From positions 1 to 40,810 of the forward strand of contig NZ_BILX01000061.1 of assembly GCF_004000785.1 (NCBI RefSeq): DNA of 40,810 bases. Direction: 5' to 3'. The notes under the pieces are model-generated. The model ran no database searches. It was not told the origin of the DNA and saw nothing but the letters and a program-made list of their open reading frames with translations. The translations under genes were made by a program, and so were the position numbers. The number at the start of each line of letters is the position of its first letter. The stretch's first letter is position 1. The DNA is from Paenibacillus ehimensis NBRC 15659. GTDB lineage: Bacteria; Bacillota; Bacilli; Paenibacillales; NBRC-103111. This document shows positions 17,301-24,576 of the stretch, piece after piece.

Positions 17301-18928
17301 ATTCGATCGAGGACTTGGCGCAAATCATTTCCGAGCTGAAGGAAGCGAGCGGACGCAAAGCGAAAATTATCGTCAAAGTTCCGGTCGTCCCTGGGATCGG
17401 CACGATTGCAGTCGGTGTCGCGAAAGCAGGCGCGGATGTGATCACGTTATCCGGTTTTGACGGCGGTACGGGCGCAGCCCGGATTCACTCCATTACGCAC
17501 GTCGGTCTGCCAACCGAAATCGGTACGAAGCTCGCGCATATCGCCCTGATTGAAGCCGGATTGCGTGATAAAGTGGAACTGTGGTCCGACGGCGGCATGA
17601 AATCCGGTGCCGATGTTGTCAAAATGGTCATGCTCGGTGCGAACCGCGTAGGTTTCGGCTCCATCGCGATGCAGTCTATCGGCTGTACGACGTGCCGCGG
17701 CTGTCATTTGGATACATGTCATGTCGGCATCGCAACGCAAATCGACTCTATGGAAGAAGCGGAAGAAAAAGGCCTTCGCCGCTTCGTGCCTCGCGTCTAC
17801 GATACCGCTGTTGAATCGCTTGTCCGCTTGTTCGGCGGGATGGGCCGCGAAGTACGGGACATCGTTGCTCAGCTCGGCTTTGCGAACCTGCAGGACCTCG
17901 TCGGCCGTTCCGACCTGCTGCAGCAAGTAAGCCATCTTGAGAAAATCGATCTGTCCGACCTGCTCCGTCCGGCTCCGCTGTCCTTGGCAGCCGCAAAGGA
18001 AGCTCTGGAGGAAGTCGCAGCCGCGGTATCTTCGGATATTCGCATCGCGGCAGGCGCAGAAGGTCAGCAATTTTTCCCGGATGCCGTTTCATTCAATGCG
18101 CCGGTAGAACGCACTTGGTCGAAAGTCGATGCGGAATCCCGTATCCTTGGCAGCCGCTATGCAAGCCACCGCGTAAGAGACCGTTACGACGGCAGCTACG
18201 ATGCGCTGCCTCCGGTAAGCATCACGATGACCGAAGGCTCCGTACCGGGTAACGGACTGGCAGCCTTTAACGCCCGCGGCGTAAATATCACGGTTCACGG
18301 TGGTGCGGAAGACGGAGTCGGCAAAATGTCGCTCGGCGGTAAAGTTGCGATCCTGAAAGCACCAAGCAAGCATAAGCAATTCATCAACGGCTCCGTAGGT
18401 AAGTCGTTCGGCTACGGCGCTCAAAAAGGCTTGTTCCTGATTCAAGGCAATGCCGATACCCGTGCCTGCATCCGGTTCTCCGGCGCAGATGTCGTATTCG
18501 GCGGCGAGATTACGTCACCGATTCAAGACGAACTCGGCGGTATCGCAGCCCGTGCGAACTTGAAGGGCTTCGCCTTTGAATACATGACCAACGGCCGCGC
18601 CGTCGTGCTCGGCGATCCGGGTCCTTGGATTTGCGCAGGGATGACCGGCGGTGTCATTTACCAACGCCTCGTACCGGAAATGGGTCTGGATCAAGCCGCC
18701 ATCGAACGCCGGGTAGCCAAAGGCGCCAAGGTTAAAATCGAACCGGTTGGCGTACAAAGCATGAAAGACTTGAACGAACTGCTCGGCGCTTACCATGAAG
18801 AGCTCGTGAAGTCCGGACAACCGGAAGCTGCAGCGAAGGTAGAGCATCTGCTGAACAACCTGCAAACGAGCTTCGTTCGGATCGCGCCGGTCGGTCTGCA
18901 AGCCGATCAATCGGTAGCTACCGAGTAA
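14378..18928 (+). CDS. gltB: Glutamate synthase, large subunit
   Basis: A 1516-residue enzyme that makes two glutamates from glutamine and 2-oxoglutarate. The class II amidotransferase domain starts at Cys22 (HDSCGI), which implies removal of a 21-residue propeptide, and includes the segment HNRYSTNTQ...GHNGEINT. A central domain follows, then the FMN synthase domain with GEGGEIKDMLGRYKR, GAKPGEGGHLPGSKV and GFDGGTGAAR. The 3Fe-4S cysteines lie in GCTTCRGCHLDTCHVGIATQ. The GXGXG domain ends the protein (GGAEDGVGK). A frame open from a GTG at 14351 exists, but that GTG overlaps its own Shine-Dalgarno sequence, so the ATG is preferred. No small subunit (gltD) follows; a terminator does. Confidence 0.95.
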   Translation: MNQVMRNEGRFQNLLATEHDSCGIICIIEKDGFPSRDNIQKTIDALVKMEHRSGFINGEGDGCGILTDIPRALWEKKLTEAGLDGKLAYDERFSVAHIFVPRKLDISAPDTQKGIRELFSQFQVSILLEQENQVDSSVLGPNGRNDEPTFWQIAGLCDKQEVKVSDHLFELHVAIEAKYNVHVATLSNVTAAYKVMGAASILPKYFNDTRDPLFAAQVTIGHNRYSTNTQSSFFRVQPFSLLGHNGEINTVKKMRIEADMVGVPLVDGGSDSQDMNRTIETFIHRFGLSLFEAMEVVFPPILNEMKLFRPELQDMYVYFRQAWGHYAQGPAGIVSRYGNECIFSVDALGLRPVWMVESETSLYFSSEQGVITVGEMVADPKPIAPGEKVGVVLTPGEHVQVIPYHLVQSTVLERVQSRLGLEGLRKHLNNEIPAVEAAPSADVTPTDALYSAFGWDRDGIQMIETTAETGAEPIRSLGHDSPHAALNWERQNIPDFIKESVAVVTNPAIDRDREMEHFSTRVVVGPRPAVYSQPDDRLRVELLYPVVLEGSNGIDSLAELKQPSYEQLVAMFGAQNGDAVATLSTTFARGTSLKDALEQLAADAVQAVRKGAMLLVLDDSEAHQNDRLWMDPHLAVSKVDIALREVKLGYGDNLRRQTTLVLRSAAIRNLHDMAVACGLGADVLSPYILFATAAAKDGAPAARKVFTALMKGLEKVISTIGTHELRGYTRFFSSIGLKPELAEVLDIVNYLGSDKAGTGFAELEADAEARYNDFANPKAKAARNFRFFQRMWKALGDAASGAAPYEDYRDKLREEEKKNAISIRHVADFNYEKAHAEGRKPLDPSQVEIGIGGHDLPMLISSMSFGSQNETAFRAYAEAGERLNMVTMNGEGGEIKDMLGRYKRTRGAQVASGRFGVNVELANAVAFLEIKIGQGAKPGEGGHLPGSKVTAKIAAARNATIGSDLISPSNNHDIYSIEDLAQIISELKEASGRKAKIIVKVPVVPGIGTIAVGVAKAGADVITLSGFDGGTGAARIHSITHVGLPTEIGTKLAHIALIEAGLRDKVELWSDGGMKSGADVVKMVMLGANRVGFGSIAMQSIGCTTCRGCHLDTCHVGIATQIDSMEEAEEKGLRRFVPRVYDTAVESLVRLFGGMGREVRDIVAQLGFANLQDLVGRSDLLQQVSHLEKIDLSDLLRPAPLSLAAAKEALEEVAAAVSSDIRIAAGAEGQQFFPDAVSFNAPVERTWSKVDAESRILGSRYASHRVRDRYDGSYDALPPVSITMTEGSVPGNGLAAFNARGVNITVHGGAEDGVGKMSLGGKVAILKAPSKHKQFINGSVGKSFGYGAQKGLFLIQGNADTRACIRFSGADVVFGGEITSPIQDELGGIAARANLKGFAFEYMTNGRAVVLGDPGPWICAGMTGGVIYQRLVPEMGLDQAAIERRVAKGAKVKIEPVGVQSMKDLNELLGAYHEELVKSGQPEAAAKVEHLLNNLQTSFVRIAPVGLQADQSVATE

Positions 18929-18975
18929 TCAGCGAGCACAACAATTCAAGTAAGAACAAACCATTGCTTCATCAA

Positions 18976-19027
18976 AGAAAAAAGCAGCGTAATCCAAACG
19001 AATCTTTGGGATACGCTGCTTTTTTTG
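18976..19027. terminator. Bidirectional terminator between gltB and the KDPG operon
   Basis: A perfect 9-bp stem AGCAGCGTA/TACGCTGCT flanked by an A run on the left and TTTTTT on the right, serving the convergent gltB and aldolase genes. Confidence 0.9.
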
Positions 19028-19051
19028 TTGTTGCTATAGCTCATTTACAGC

Positions 19052-19720
19052 TTAGCCTTTAGCCGCCCGGTAAGCTTCGATATATTGCGCGGCTTTTTGG
19101 GCTACCAGACTATAATTGCCCGTTTTGACAGCTTCCGTCGTCAGATCGGAGCCGATCCCGACGGCCACTGCGCCGGCCTTGATCCAATCGGCGAGATTGT
19201 CCAGGGAAACTCCGCCGGTCGGCATAACGTTAGCTTGCGGAAGCGGACCCTTGATCGCTTTGATCGTCGATGGCGAGTACAGATTGCCCGGGAACAGCTT
19301 CACGATGTCCACACCGAGCTCCAGTGCCCGTTGAATCTCTTGAATCGTCATCACGCCCGGCATCACAGGCACGCGGTACCGGTTGCACAAAGTAACCGTA
19401 TCTGGATTTAAAGCCGGACCAACCACAAATTCCGCTCCGCTGAGAATACCTGCCCGCGCCGTTTCCGGGTCCAATACCGTCCCTACGCCGATGATCGCAT
19501 ACTTGGACGGATCCTGCGTAGAGCTTGAATATTTCTTCGCAAGCTTCTCGATAGCTTGCAATGCGAACGGCACCGTCATGGTCACTTCGATAACTTTGAT
19601 ACCGCCTGCAATTGCCTGTTCCGCCATTTCAACGACTTCTTCCGGCGTTTCTCCCCGTAGAACGGCTACCACACCTTCATTGGCCAGCTGCTGCAAAAGC
19701 TTAATTTTTTTCATGCTCAC
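19052..19720 (-). CDS. eda: KDPG/KHG aldolase
   Basis: A 222-residue class I aldolase that splits 2-keto-3-deoxy-6-phosphogluconate to pyruvate and glyceraldehyde-3-phosphate (often also 4-hydroxy-2-oxoglutarate). The Glu of IKVIEVTM and the Schiff-base Lys of VDIVKLFPG are visible, as is the phosphate site MPTGGVSLDN. The start may be the GTG at 19720 (AGGA 8 bases upstream) or the ATG two codons later. It is the last gene of a three-gene operon, 58 bases after the kinase. Confidence 0.93.
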   Translation of the reverse strand: MSMKKIKLLQQLANEGVVAVLRGETPEEVVEMAEQAIAGGIKVIEVTMTVPFALQAIEKLAKKYSSSTQDPSKYAIIGVGTVLDPETARAGILSGAEFVVGPALNPDTVTLCNRYRVPVMPGVMTIQEIQRALELGVDIVKLFPGNLYSPSTIKAIKGPLPQANVMPTGGVSLDNLADWIKAGAVAVGIGSDLTTEAVKTGNYSLVAQKAAQYIEAYRAAKG

Positions 19721-19778
19721 TCATCCGTTCCTAATCTAAAGTTAGTAATGCATACATTTGTCGCATCTTATCCCTTGG

Positions 19779-20762
19779 TTACCTCTCGACATGCTTTACG
19801 TTATTAAGAAAAGCTTCCACTTGCTCCCAAGTCGGAATGCCCTCCCAATCTCCCTCCATCTGTACCACCATACAGCCGATCAGGTTACCGAGGCGAACTG
19901 CTTCTTCCAAATGATAGCCCTTGAGCAGACCAACGAAAAAACCTGCGCAAAAACCGTCTCCTGCCCCTACCGTATCCACCACTTGCTCCGCTTTGAAATA
20001 GGGCACCGAGCTAACTCTTCCTTGCTCGACGATATACGTAACGTCTTCGCCGCCTTTGACGATCGATACGGCTTTAAGCTCGCTAAGCCGGGTTACAATT
20101 TCGTCAAAGCTGTCCGTTTGGTACAGCAGCTTTAATTCGTCCAGCCCGGGCAGGAAATAATCTGCATCCTGGGCCAACTCCAGCAGCACCTCACGGGCTT
20201 CTTCCAAAGACCATAGCTTCAGCCTTAGATTCGGGTCAAAGCAGACCTTCACCCCATGCTTACGTGCCAACTTCATTGCTTCTCGGACCGTTTCGCGGCA
20301 GGACAGGCTGAGGGCTGTCGTAATGCCCGTCACATGCAAATATTGGGCCTGCTTAATATATTGTTCATCCAAATGCTCCGGCTTCAACGTACTGGCTGCC
20401 GAGCCTTTGCGATAATAATAAACCGACGTTTTCCCGGATACCACTTCACGAAGCATCAAACCGGTCGGCGCTTCCGTTGTCAGCTCCACACGGGAGACGT
20501 CCACGCCCTCACCGCGGATTTTTTTCATGATCATGCGGCCTAGCGGATCTTTCCCAAGGCGGCTGAACCAGCCTGCTCTATGACCCAGACGGGACACCCC
20601 GATCGCCACATTGCTTTCCGCACCGCCGAACAGCCCTTGAAAGCTTGATGAATACTCGATTCCTTTGCTTCCTTCCGGCATCATCAGTGCCATTGATTCT
20701 CCGAATGTAATGATTTCCGGCTGAAACATCTGCAGCTGCTCCGCTCGTCCGTTCTGCGTCAT
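19779..20762 (-). CDS. kdgK: 2-keto-3-deoxygluconate kinase (PfkB family)
   Basis: A 327-residue ribokinase-family kinase that phosphorylates 2-keto-3-deoxygluconate to KDPG, the substrate of the next gene. Motifs: substrate-end GGAESNVAIGVSRLG and the C-terminal PfkB signature DTVGAGDGFCAGFF with the catalytic Asp. Its ATG follows directly after the stop of the dehydrogenase gene (TAAATG), so the two are translationally coupled. Confidence 0.9.
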   Translation of the reverse strand: MTQNGRAEQLQMFQPEIITFGESMALMMPEGSKGIEYSSSFQGLFGGAESNVAIGVSRLGHRAGWFSRLGKDPLGRMIMKKIRGEGVDVSRVELTTEAPTGLMLREVVSGKTSVYYYRKGSAASTLKPEHLDEQYIKQAQYLHVTGITTALSLSCRETVREAMKLARKHGVKVCFDPNLRLKLWSLEEAREVLLELAQDADYFLPGLDELKLLYQTDSFDEIVTRLSELKAVSIVKGGEDVTYIVEQGRVSSVPYFKAEQVVDTVGAGDGFCAGFFVGLLKGYHLEEAVRLGNLIGCMVVQMEGDWEGIPTWEQVEAFLNNVKHVER

Positions 20763-21518
20763 TTATCTCGCCATCCATCCCCCGTCCACGCAAAGCACGT
20801 GGCCGCTCATATAGTCTGAAGCCCGTGATGCGAGGAAAATGATCGGTCCTTGCATATCTTCCGAAGTTCCCCATCGTCCGGCCGGAATCCGCACCAAAAT
20901 TTGCGAGCTGCGCTCTTCATCCGCACGAAGCGCTGCCGTATTGTCGGTAGCCATGTATCCCGGGGCGATTGCGTTAACTTGAATGCCTTTGCCGGCCCAC
21001 TCGTTCGCAAGCGCTTTAGTTACTCCGGCAATCGCATGCTTGGAAGCGGTATAGCCCGGCACATTAATCCCGCCTTGAAAGCTTAACATCGATGCAATAT
21101 TTATAATTTTACCCGACCCTTGCTTAATCATCTCACGTCCCACAAGCTGCGACAGGAAAAAAACAGAGTTTAAGTTCAGGTTCAGCACGTCATGCCAATC
21201 TTGCGCCGCGTGATCGGCAGCCGGCGTACGCCGAATAATGCCGGCATTGTTAACCAAAATATCAATTTTGCCGAAAACGGACAGTGCCTTGTCTACCACG
21301 CTCTTCAATACGCTTTCATCCATCAGATCCGCTATGATGGTGTGTGCCTTGCGGCCCATCGCTTGGATTTGCTGCTCAACCTCACGCGAACGGTCGTTGC
21401 TCGTTACGATTACGACGTCTGCGCCTGCCTTGGCTAAGCCTAAAGAGATACCCGCGCCAAGACCTACGGCTCCCCCGGTTACTAAAGCCACTTTTCCGGT
21501 CAAATCAAACAAATTCAT
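20763..21518 (-). CDS. kduD: 2-dehydro-3-deoxy-D-gluconate (2-deoxy-D-gluconate) 3-dehydrogenase, SDR family
   Basis: A 251-residue short-chain dehydrogenase. It has the NAD-binding TGGAVGLGAG, NNAGIIRR, catalytic Ser in NIASMLSFQGG and YTASK with the catalytic Tyr and Lys, ending VDGGWMAR as KduD enzymes do. It interconverts 2,5-diketo-3-deoxygluconate and 2-keto-3-deoxygluconate in pectin or glycosaminoglycan breakdown. It heads the operon with the kinase and aldolase; a kduI isomerase gene is not present here. Confidence 0.88.
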   Translation of the reverse strand: MNLFDLTGKVALVTGGAVGLGAGISLGLAKAGADVVIVTSNDRSREVEQQIQAMGRKAHTIIADLMDESVLKSVVDKALSVFGKIDILVNNAGIIRRTPAADHAAQDWHDVLNLNLNSVFFLSQLVGREMIKQGSGKIINIASMLSFQGGINVPGYTASKHAIAGVTKALANEWAGKGIQVNAIAPGYMATDNTAALRADEERSSQILVRIPAGRWGTSEDMQGPIIFLASRASDYMSGHVLCVDGGWMAR

Positions 21519-21531
21519 CTCTACACCCCAT

Positions 21532-21544
21532 TTAAACGTTTTAA
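21532..21544 (-). promoter_or_regulatory. Possible LacI/KdgR-type operator
   Basis: TTAAACGTTTTAA is centred on the palindrome AAACGTTT and lies just upstream of the kduD ribosome site, where a LacI-family repressor of the uronate operon would act. No such regulator is encoded in the window. Confidence 0.4.
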
Positions 21545-21682
21545 GCGTATCCGAGCTTACGTTTCAATCGGATTGCTCATTGCTTTTATTATAAGTCATA
21601 TGGCTGCAAACTGCTATAGCCGGGTCCAAAATGTAACCGGAACGCTAAATTTTGTAGACAATTTGTATAGCAAAGACTTGAT

Positions 21683-21722
21683 AAAAAAGAACAGCCCCTT
21701 AGATCGAAAAGAGCTGTTCTTC
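21683..21722 (-). terminator. Terminator after the GreA-domain gene
   Basis: A 9-bp stem AAGAACAGC/GCTGTTCTT is followed on the minus strand by TTTTTT, 27 bases after the stop at 21749. Confidence 0.9.
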
Positions 21723-21748
21723 TACACCGTGATGCTATTTCAAGGGCT

Positions 21749-22210
21749 CTAGCCTGTTTTTGTAAATTCTCCGGAGTAAGCGTACTTCACTTCTTCAATC
21801 GATACGTCAAAGCTGCCAGCAGGAATTTCAATGGTTTGTACCTCGCCAGACGCAGCTAAGAGGAGTTGGCGCCCCATAGGGGACAAGAAAGAAACATAAT
21901 TTTTCTCAGGCGCGGTCAAGGTTGGGAATACAATCGTAAACGCTTCTTCCGAGCCGTCATCCTTATACTTCACTTTGACACTGCTTCCGATCAGCACTTT
22001 GGAATATAAGGAATGCATGAACTGCACTTCATCTTGCGCCAATATACGTTCCAACACTGCCGTATATTGTTCGATGAACTTTTCGAGACTCGCTCGTTCC
22101 TTTCCTTGCTGCGGGCAAAAGTCGTCAAGAAACGCACTGCTCTGCTCGTCAAAATAGAGCAATTGATTAATTAACTGGGTACGGGCGCCACGTCCGAAAC
22201 TAGGGTTCAT
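21749..22210 (-). CDS. GreA/GreB-domain protein
   Basis: A 153-residue protein. Residues about 1-75 are helical but unlike the canonical GreA coiled-coil tip. Residues about 76-145 match the GreA/GreB C-terminal domain (GSSVKVKYKDDGSEEAFTI, FLSPMGRQLLLAASGE). Canonical GreA rescues backtracked RNA polymerase; this shorter, divergent form may bind polymerase with another role. It is a single-gene unit. Confidence 0.75.
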   Translation of the reverse strand: MNPSFGRGARTQLINQLLYFDEQSSAFLDDFCPQQGKERASLEKFIEQYTAVLERILAQDEVQFMHSLYSKVLIGSSVKVKYKDDGSEEAFTIVFPTLTAPEKNYVSFLSPMGRQLLLAASGEVQTIEIPAGSFDVSIEEVKYAYSGEFTKTG

Positions 22211-22298
22211 AGTAGATATCCCCCCCTATATACGTTCTTATCCTTCGTGAGCTCAGCCTTTGCACTGCCATAGGACTCATATGCATGCCTCCTTAATA

Positions 22299-22322
22299 AA
22301 ATAAGCCCCTCGAAAGGAGCTT
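22299..22322 (-). terminator. Minus-strand stem-loop left of attL
   Basis: AAGCTCC/GGGGCTT (one G-T pair) with a 5-base loop, followed on the minus strand by ATTTTATTA. It is a second, weaker stop signal for leftward transcription in this gap. Confidence 0.5.
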
Positions 22323-22423
22323 TAATCCATTGTATCAGAAGTCTTCCATAATTGCCACGATATTAACACGCTGCAAAAGGGCAGGCCAACGTCTATAGCG
22401 CAAATCCCAGCAAGAATACATAA

Positions 22424-22448
22424 GAAAAAAGGCCTGTTTCCAGACCTT
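22424..22448 (-). terminator. Original terminator of the tRNA cluster, now separated from it by the element
   Basis: An 8-bp stem AAGGTCTG/CAGGCCTT (one G-T pair) with a GAAA loop, then TTTTTT on the minus strand. It lies 12 bases beyond attL in the direction of tRNA transcription, where the tRNA-Arg terminator would sit before integration. Confidence 0.8.
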
Positions 22449-22460
22449 GTTCGTTTCAAA

Positions 22461-22507
22461 TATGACGTCCCAGGAGGGATTCGAACCCCCGACCGACGGC
22501 TTAGAAG
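22461..22507. repeat. attL: 47-bp repeat of the tRNA-Arg 3' half
   Basis: Identical at all 47 positions to 40230-40276. It contains the T arm, variable region, and part of the anticodon loop and stem of tRNA-Arg but lacks the 5' half, so it is a truncated tRNA copy left by integration. Confidence 0.95.
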
Positions 22508-22782
22508 TTTGCGGCAGTATCCGTAATTGCCCGTAACCCTTGCGTATCCTGATACGGTCATTCAGACGGCGACCAACGTTCTCATGTACTCTTGCGGTTA
22601 CTATTATATTAGCGCATATTTTAATAGGAAGCAACCCTCAAGAATAAAACTGACTTGCGAACTATATGGTGGCTTGTTGAAGGGTATTTAGAGGGGGCCT
22701 TGGGGGGATCATTCTTCATGAATAAATATTCAAAAGCATCCTGCAACGGCCTATTAGAACGTGTGTCATGCTATACTTCGCC

Positions 22783-22876
22783 AACCCGCGTCGTTACGCC
22801 ATTCCCTGCGCTCGGCCGATTTCGATCGTTTATTCATTCGTATACAGACGCCGGGAACCCGCGTCGTTACGCCATT
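22783..22876. repeat. Two 21-bp direct repeats between attL and the TerS-like gene
   Basis: AACCCGCGTCGTTACGCCAT plus a final T occurs at 22783-22803 and 22856-22876, 73 bases apart, in non-coding DNA. Positions 22508-23125 otherwise contain no gene I can support. The location next to a TerS-like gene makes it a candidate packaging recognition site. Confidence 0.6.
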
Positions 22877-23125
22877 TCGTCTTAATCGTAACTCGTACGT
22901 TATGCAGCGAATATACGCGCAGCCGGCCGCCAACCCCGAGAATTTAGCGTGCCCTTCCGCCCGGAGCCGCCAGCCCGTAAATGAGCGTTATTCACAACGC
23001 CACACAGCGGTACATAGCGTTCTTTCCGTCCGGATATGTCCACGTAGGGAAGACGTTTATTCACGGAATAAAGCCGCGCCCTGCCTACCGTTTGCCGCCG
23101 ACGGCAATTCCGTTCGCATTTCGGA

Positions 23126-23157
23126 CAAAAAAGGGACGCCCGCAAAACGAGCGCCCA
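23126..23157 (-). terminator. Terminator of the structural-type operon
   Basis: A GC-rich stem (GGGCGC.../...GCGTCCC with one bulge and a G-T pair) followed on the minus strand by TTTTTT, 15 bases after the TerS-like stop codon. Confidence 0.7.
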
Positions 23158-23171
23158 CGAATTCACTATCG

Positions 23172-23639
23172 CTAACCTGCTTCGTTACCGTTAATCATCG
23201 CGTCAAGCTCCGCGATATCCTTACGTACCTCCTCATCTGTTTTCCGGCGGCTTTCGATACGTTCGCGGCGGTCGTCGATTACCTCTACGTTCGTTAAAAG
23301 GCCCCAACGCCGCATATAGAGGTCCAGCGCCTTAACCGACGGCAGCCCGTTATTGCCGCCGCGGATCGCTTTCATGATAGCGACGTTAACCTCCGACCGC
23401 ATCGACTCTAATTGTTTATCGGTCAAATAGTTCACGTATTCAATAAACTGCTCTTGCGCTTTCCATTCATATAGCGTCGAGCGAGCTATGCCGACTTCCT
23501 CCGCGATTTCCTGCATCGTTTTCTTGCGGCCGTCCTCGCTAAGCAATTCCGCCCAATCGTTTTGGACGATAAGCTGCGCGGCTCTCCGTTGTTGTGGCGT
23601 TAGTTGCTCCTCTAGCGTTCTCCTTCGTACTGTCGCCAT
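23172..23639 (-). CDS. TerS-like helix-turn-helix protein (phBC6A51 family type)
   Basis: A 155-residue protein with a helix-turn-helix near residues 40-62 (TMQEIAEEVGIARSTLYEWK) and a helical C-terminal half. This matches the phBC6A51-type HTH proteins of Bacillus phages, usually taken as small terminase subunits that recognise the DNA to be packaged. It is the last gene of the leftward operon, next to attL, the position TerS holds in phage-inducible islands. No large terminase follows, so it would need one from a helper phage. AGGAGG precedes the ATG. It could instead be a regulator. Confidence 0.65.
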   Translation of the reverse strand: MATVRRRTLEEQLTPQQRRAAQLIVQNDWAELLSEDGRKKTMQEIAEEVGIARSTLYEWKAQEQFIEYVNYLTDKQLESMRSEVNVAIMKAIRGGNNGLPSVKALDLYMRRWGLLTNVEVIDDRRERIESRRKTDEEVRKDIAELDAMINGNEAG

Positions 23640-23642
23640 TCG

Positions 23643-24215
23643 TTATACCTCCTGTTTGATCGCTTCATAGTGCGCTAAGGCCTCGTCGTATGCCGCTTGG
23701 AACGCAGCCGGGTCGTTTTTCAACCGCTCAACCTCTGCGCGTGTAAGTGACGCCTCGCTCTCGTAGCCATCCCACATGTCGTGCTGAACGTCATGCCGCG
23801 CCAACTCAAGCGCAAAATGGAATCGCCTCAAAAGGCCCGGAATATGTGCGTTTTCTTCCTCGCCGGCGTCAATAATGGCGTTAACGTCATCCATGACGCG
23901 AATGATCGCGTACACACCGCCGCCGACAAGGCTGCACCATAGTCCGGTCGACCTGCACAGTAACTCCGCGTCCCTCCGGTAGTGCTCAAATTTGGACGTA
24001 TCGACTCGGTGTAGCGTCCCGCCCGCCAGCAGCGACGCATACTTTATTGCGATGGGAATAAAGCTCCGCACCCGCTCGGCTAATACGATCGATAGCGGGA
24101 CCGGGACAAAATTCGGCGGCGCTTCCGGCGGTTTCCCTTGCTCGATGCGGAGCTCGCGTAATCTCTCCTTTAAATCTGTAATATCAGCACGTATCATCTC
24201 TAATGTATCGGCCAT
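23643..24215 (-). CDS. Conserved-type phage protein, function unknown
   Basis: A 190-residue protein I do not recognise. Residues 1-25 are likely a short coiled coil, residues about 45-66 are moderately hydrophobic, and the C-terminal half is helical and acidic with several His residues (FHFALELARHDVQHDMWDGY). It lies between the DUF2577 and TerS-like genes in the same operon, with GGAGGG before the ATG and 3 bases before the next start. A tail, connector or packaging partner role is possible but unproven. Confidence 0.6.
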   Translation of the reverse strand: MADTLEMIRADITDLKERLRELRIEQGKPPEAPPNFVPVPLSIVLAERVRSFIPIAIKYASLLAGGTLHRVDTSKFEHYRRDAELLCRSTGLWCSLVGGGVYAIIRVMDDVNAIIDAGEEENAHIPGLLRRFHFALELARHDVQHDMWDGYESEASLTRAEVERLKNDPAAFQAAYDEALAHYEAIKQEV

Positions 24216-24231
24216 TTATATTCCCTCCGCT

Positions 24232-24576
24232 CTATAACGTAATCGCCCGGTCTAGAACGACGTATGCCTGACCGTTATTCATTGACGCCACTATGACGCG
24301 GTCTCCAACTTCAAGCGGTGACTTGACGTGCATTTCCGTCCAGACGTTGCCGCCGTCGCTTGATACCGTTACCTTACGTGTTGTCAGGTGTTCTGCCACA
24401 ACGAGGTCGGACGCGTCAAGGTCAAATTTCATACCGTTTATGCGTAAGCTAAGGGCCGGAGGTGCGGCCGTTACCGTTGCGATTTCAAAACGGTCAAAAT
24501 CGTTGTGGCCGAGCTGCTTAATAATCTGCGCAAGCTTCGCAGGTGGCCCTCCCTCTAGCGGTTCTTTGTTTAGCAT
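24232..24576 (-). CDS. DUF2577 family tail/baseplate-associated protein (XkdR/YqbR-like)
   Basis: A 114-residue protein matching DUF2577, found in PBSX-like phage tails (XkdR). The N-terminal LAQIIKQLGHN, central VAEHLTTRKVTV and C-terminal VGDRVIVASMNNGQAYVVLDR follow the family pattern, which is thought to fold as a beta-barrel near the tail hub. Its ATG follows the tape-measure stop directly (TAAATG), with GGAGG inside the end of the tape-measure gene. In PBSX two genes (xkdP, xkdQ) separate these two; here they are absent. Confidence 0.72.
   Translation of the reverse strand: MLNKEPLEGGPPAKLAQIIKQLGHNDFDRFEIATVTAAPPALSLRINGMKFDLDASDLVVAEHLTTRKVTVSSDGGNVWTEMHVKSPLEVGDRVIVASMNNGQAYVVLDRAITL

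Noticed and set aside
22900..23166. Leftward 88-residue frame near attL with CPKC motif
   Set aside because: Its start lies inside or above the operon terminator and has no ribosome site; the sequence does not look like natural protein beyond the CxxC.
22761..23297. Rightward 178-residue frame across the attL side
   Set aside because: It runs over both direct repeats and antisense into the TerS-like gene; no ribosome site and poor composition.
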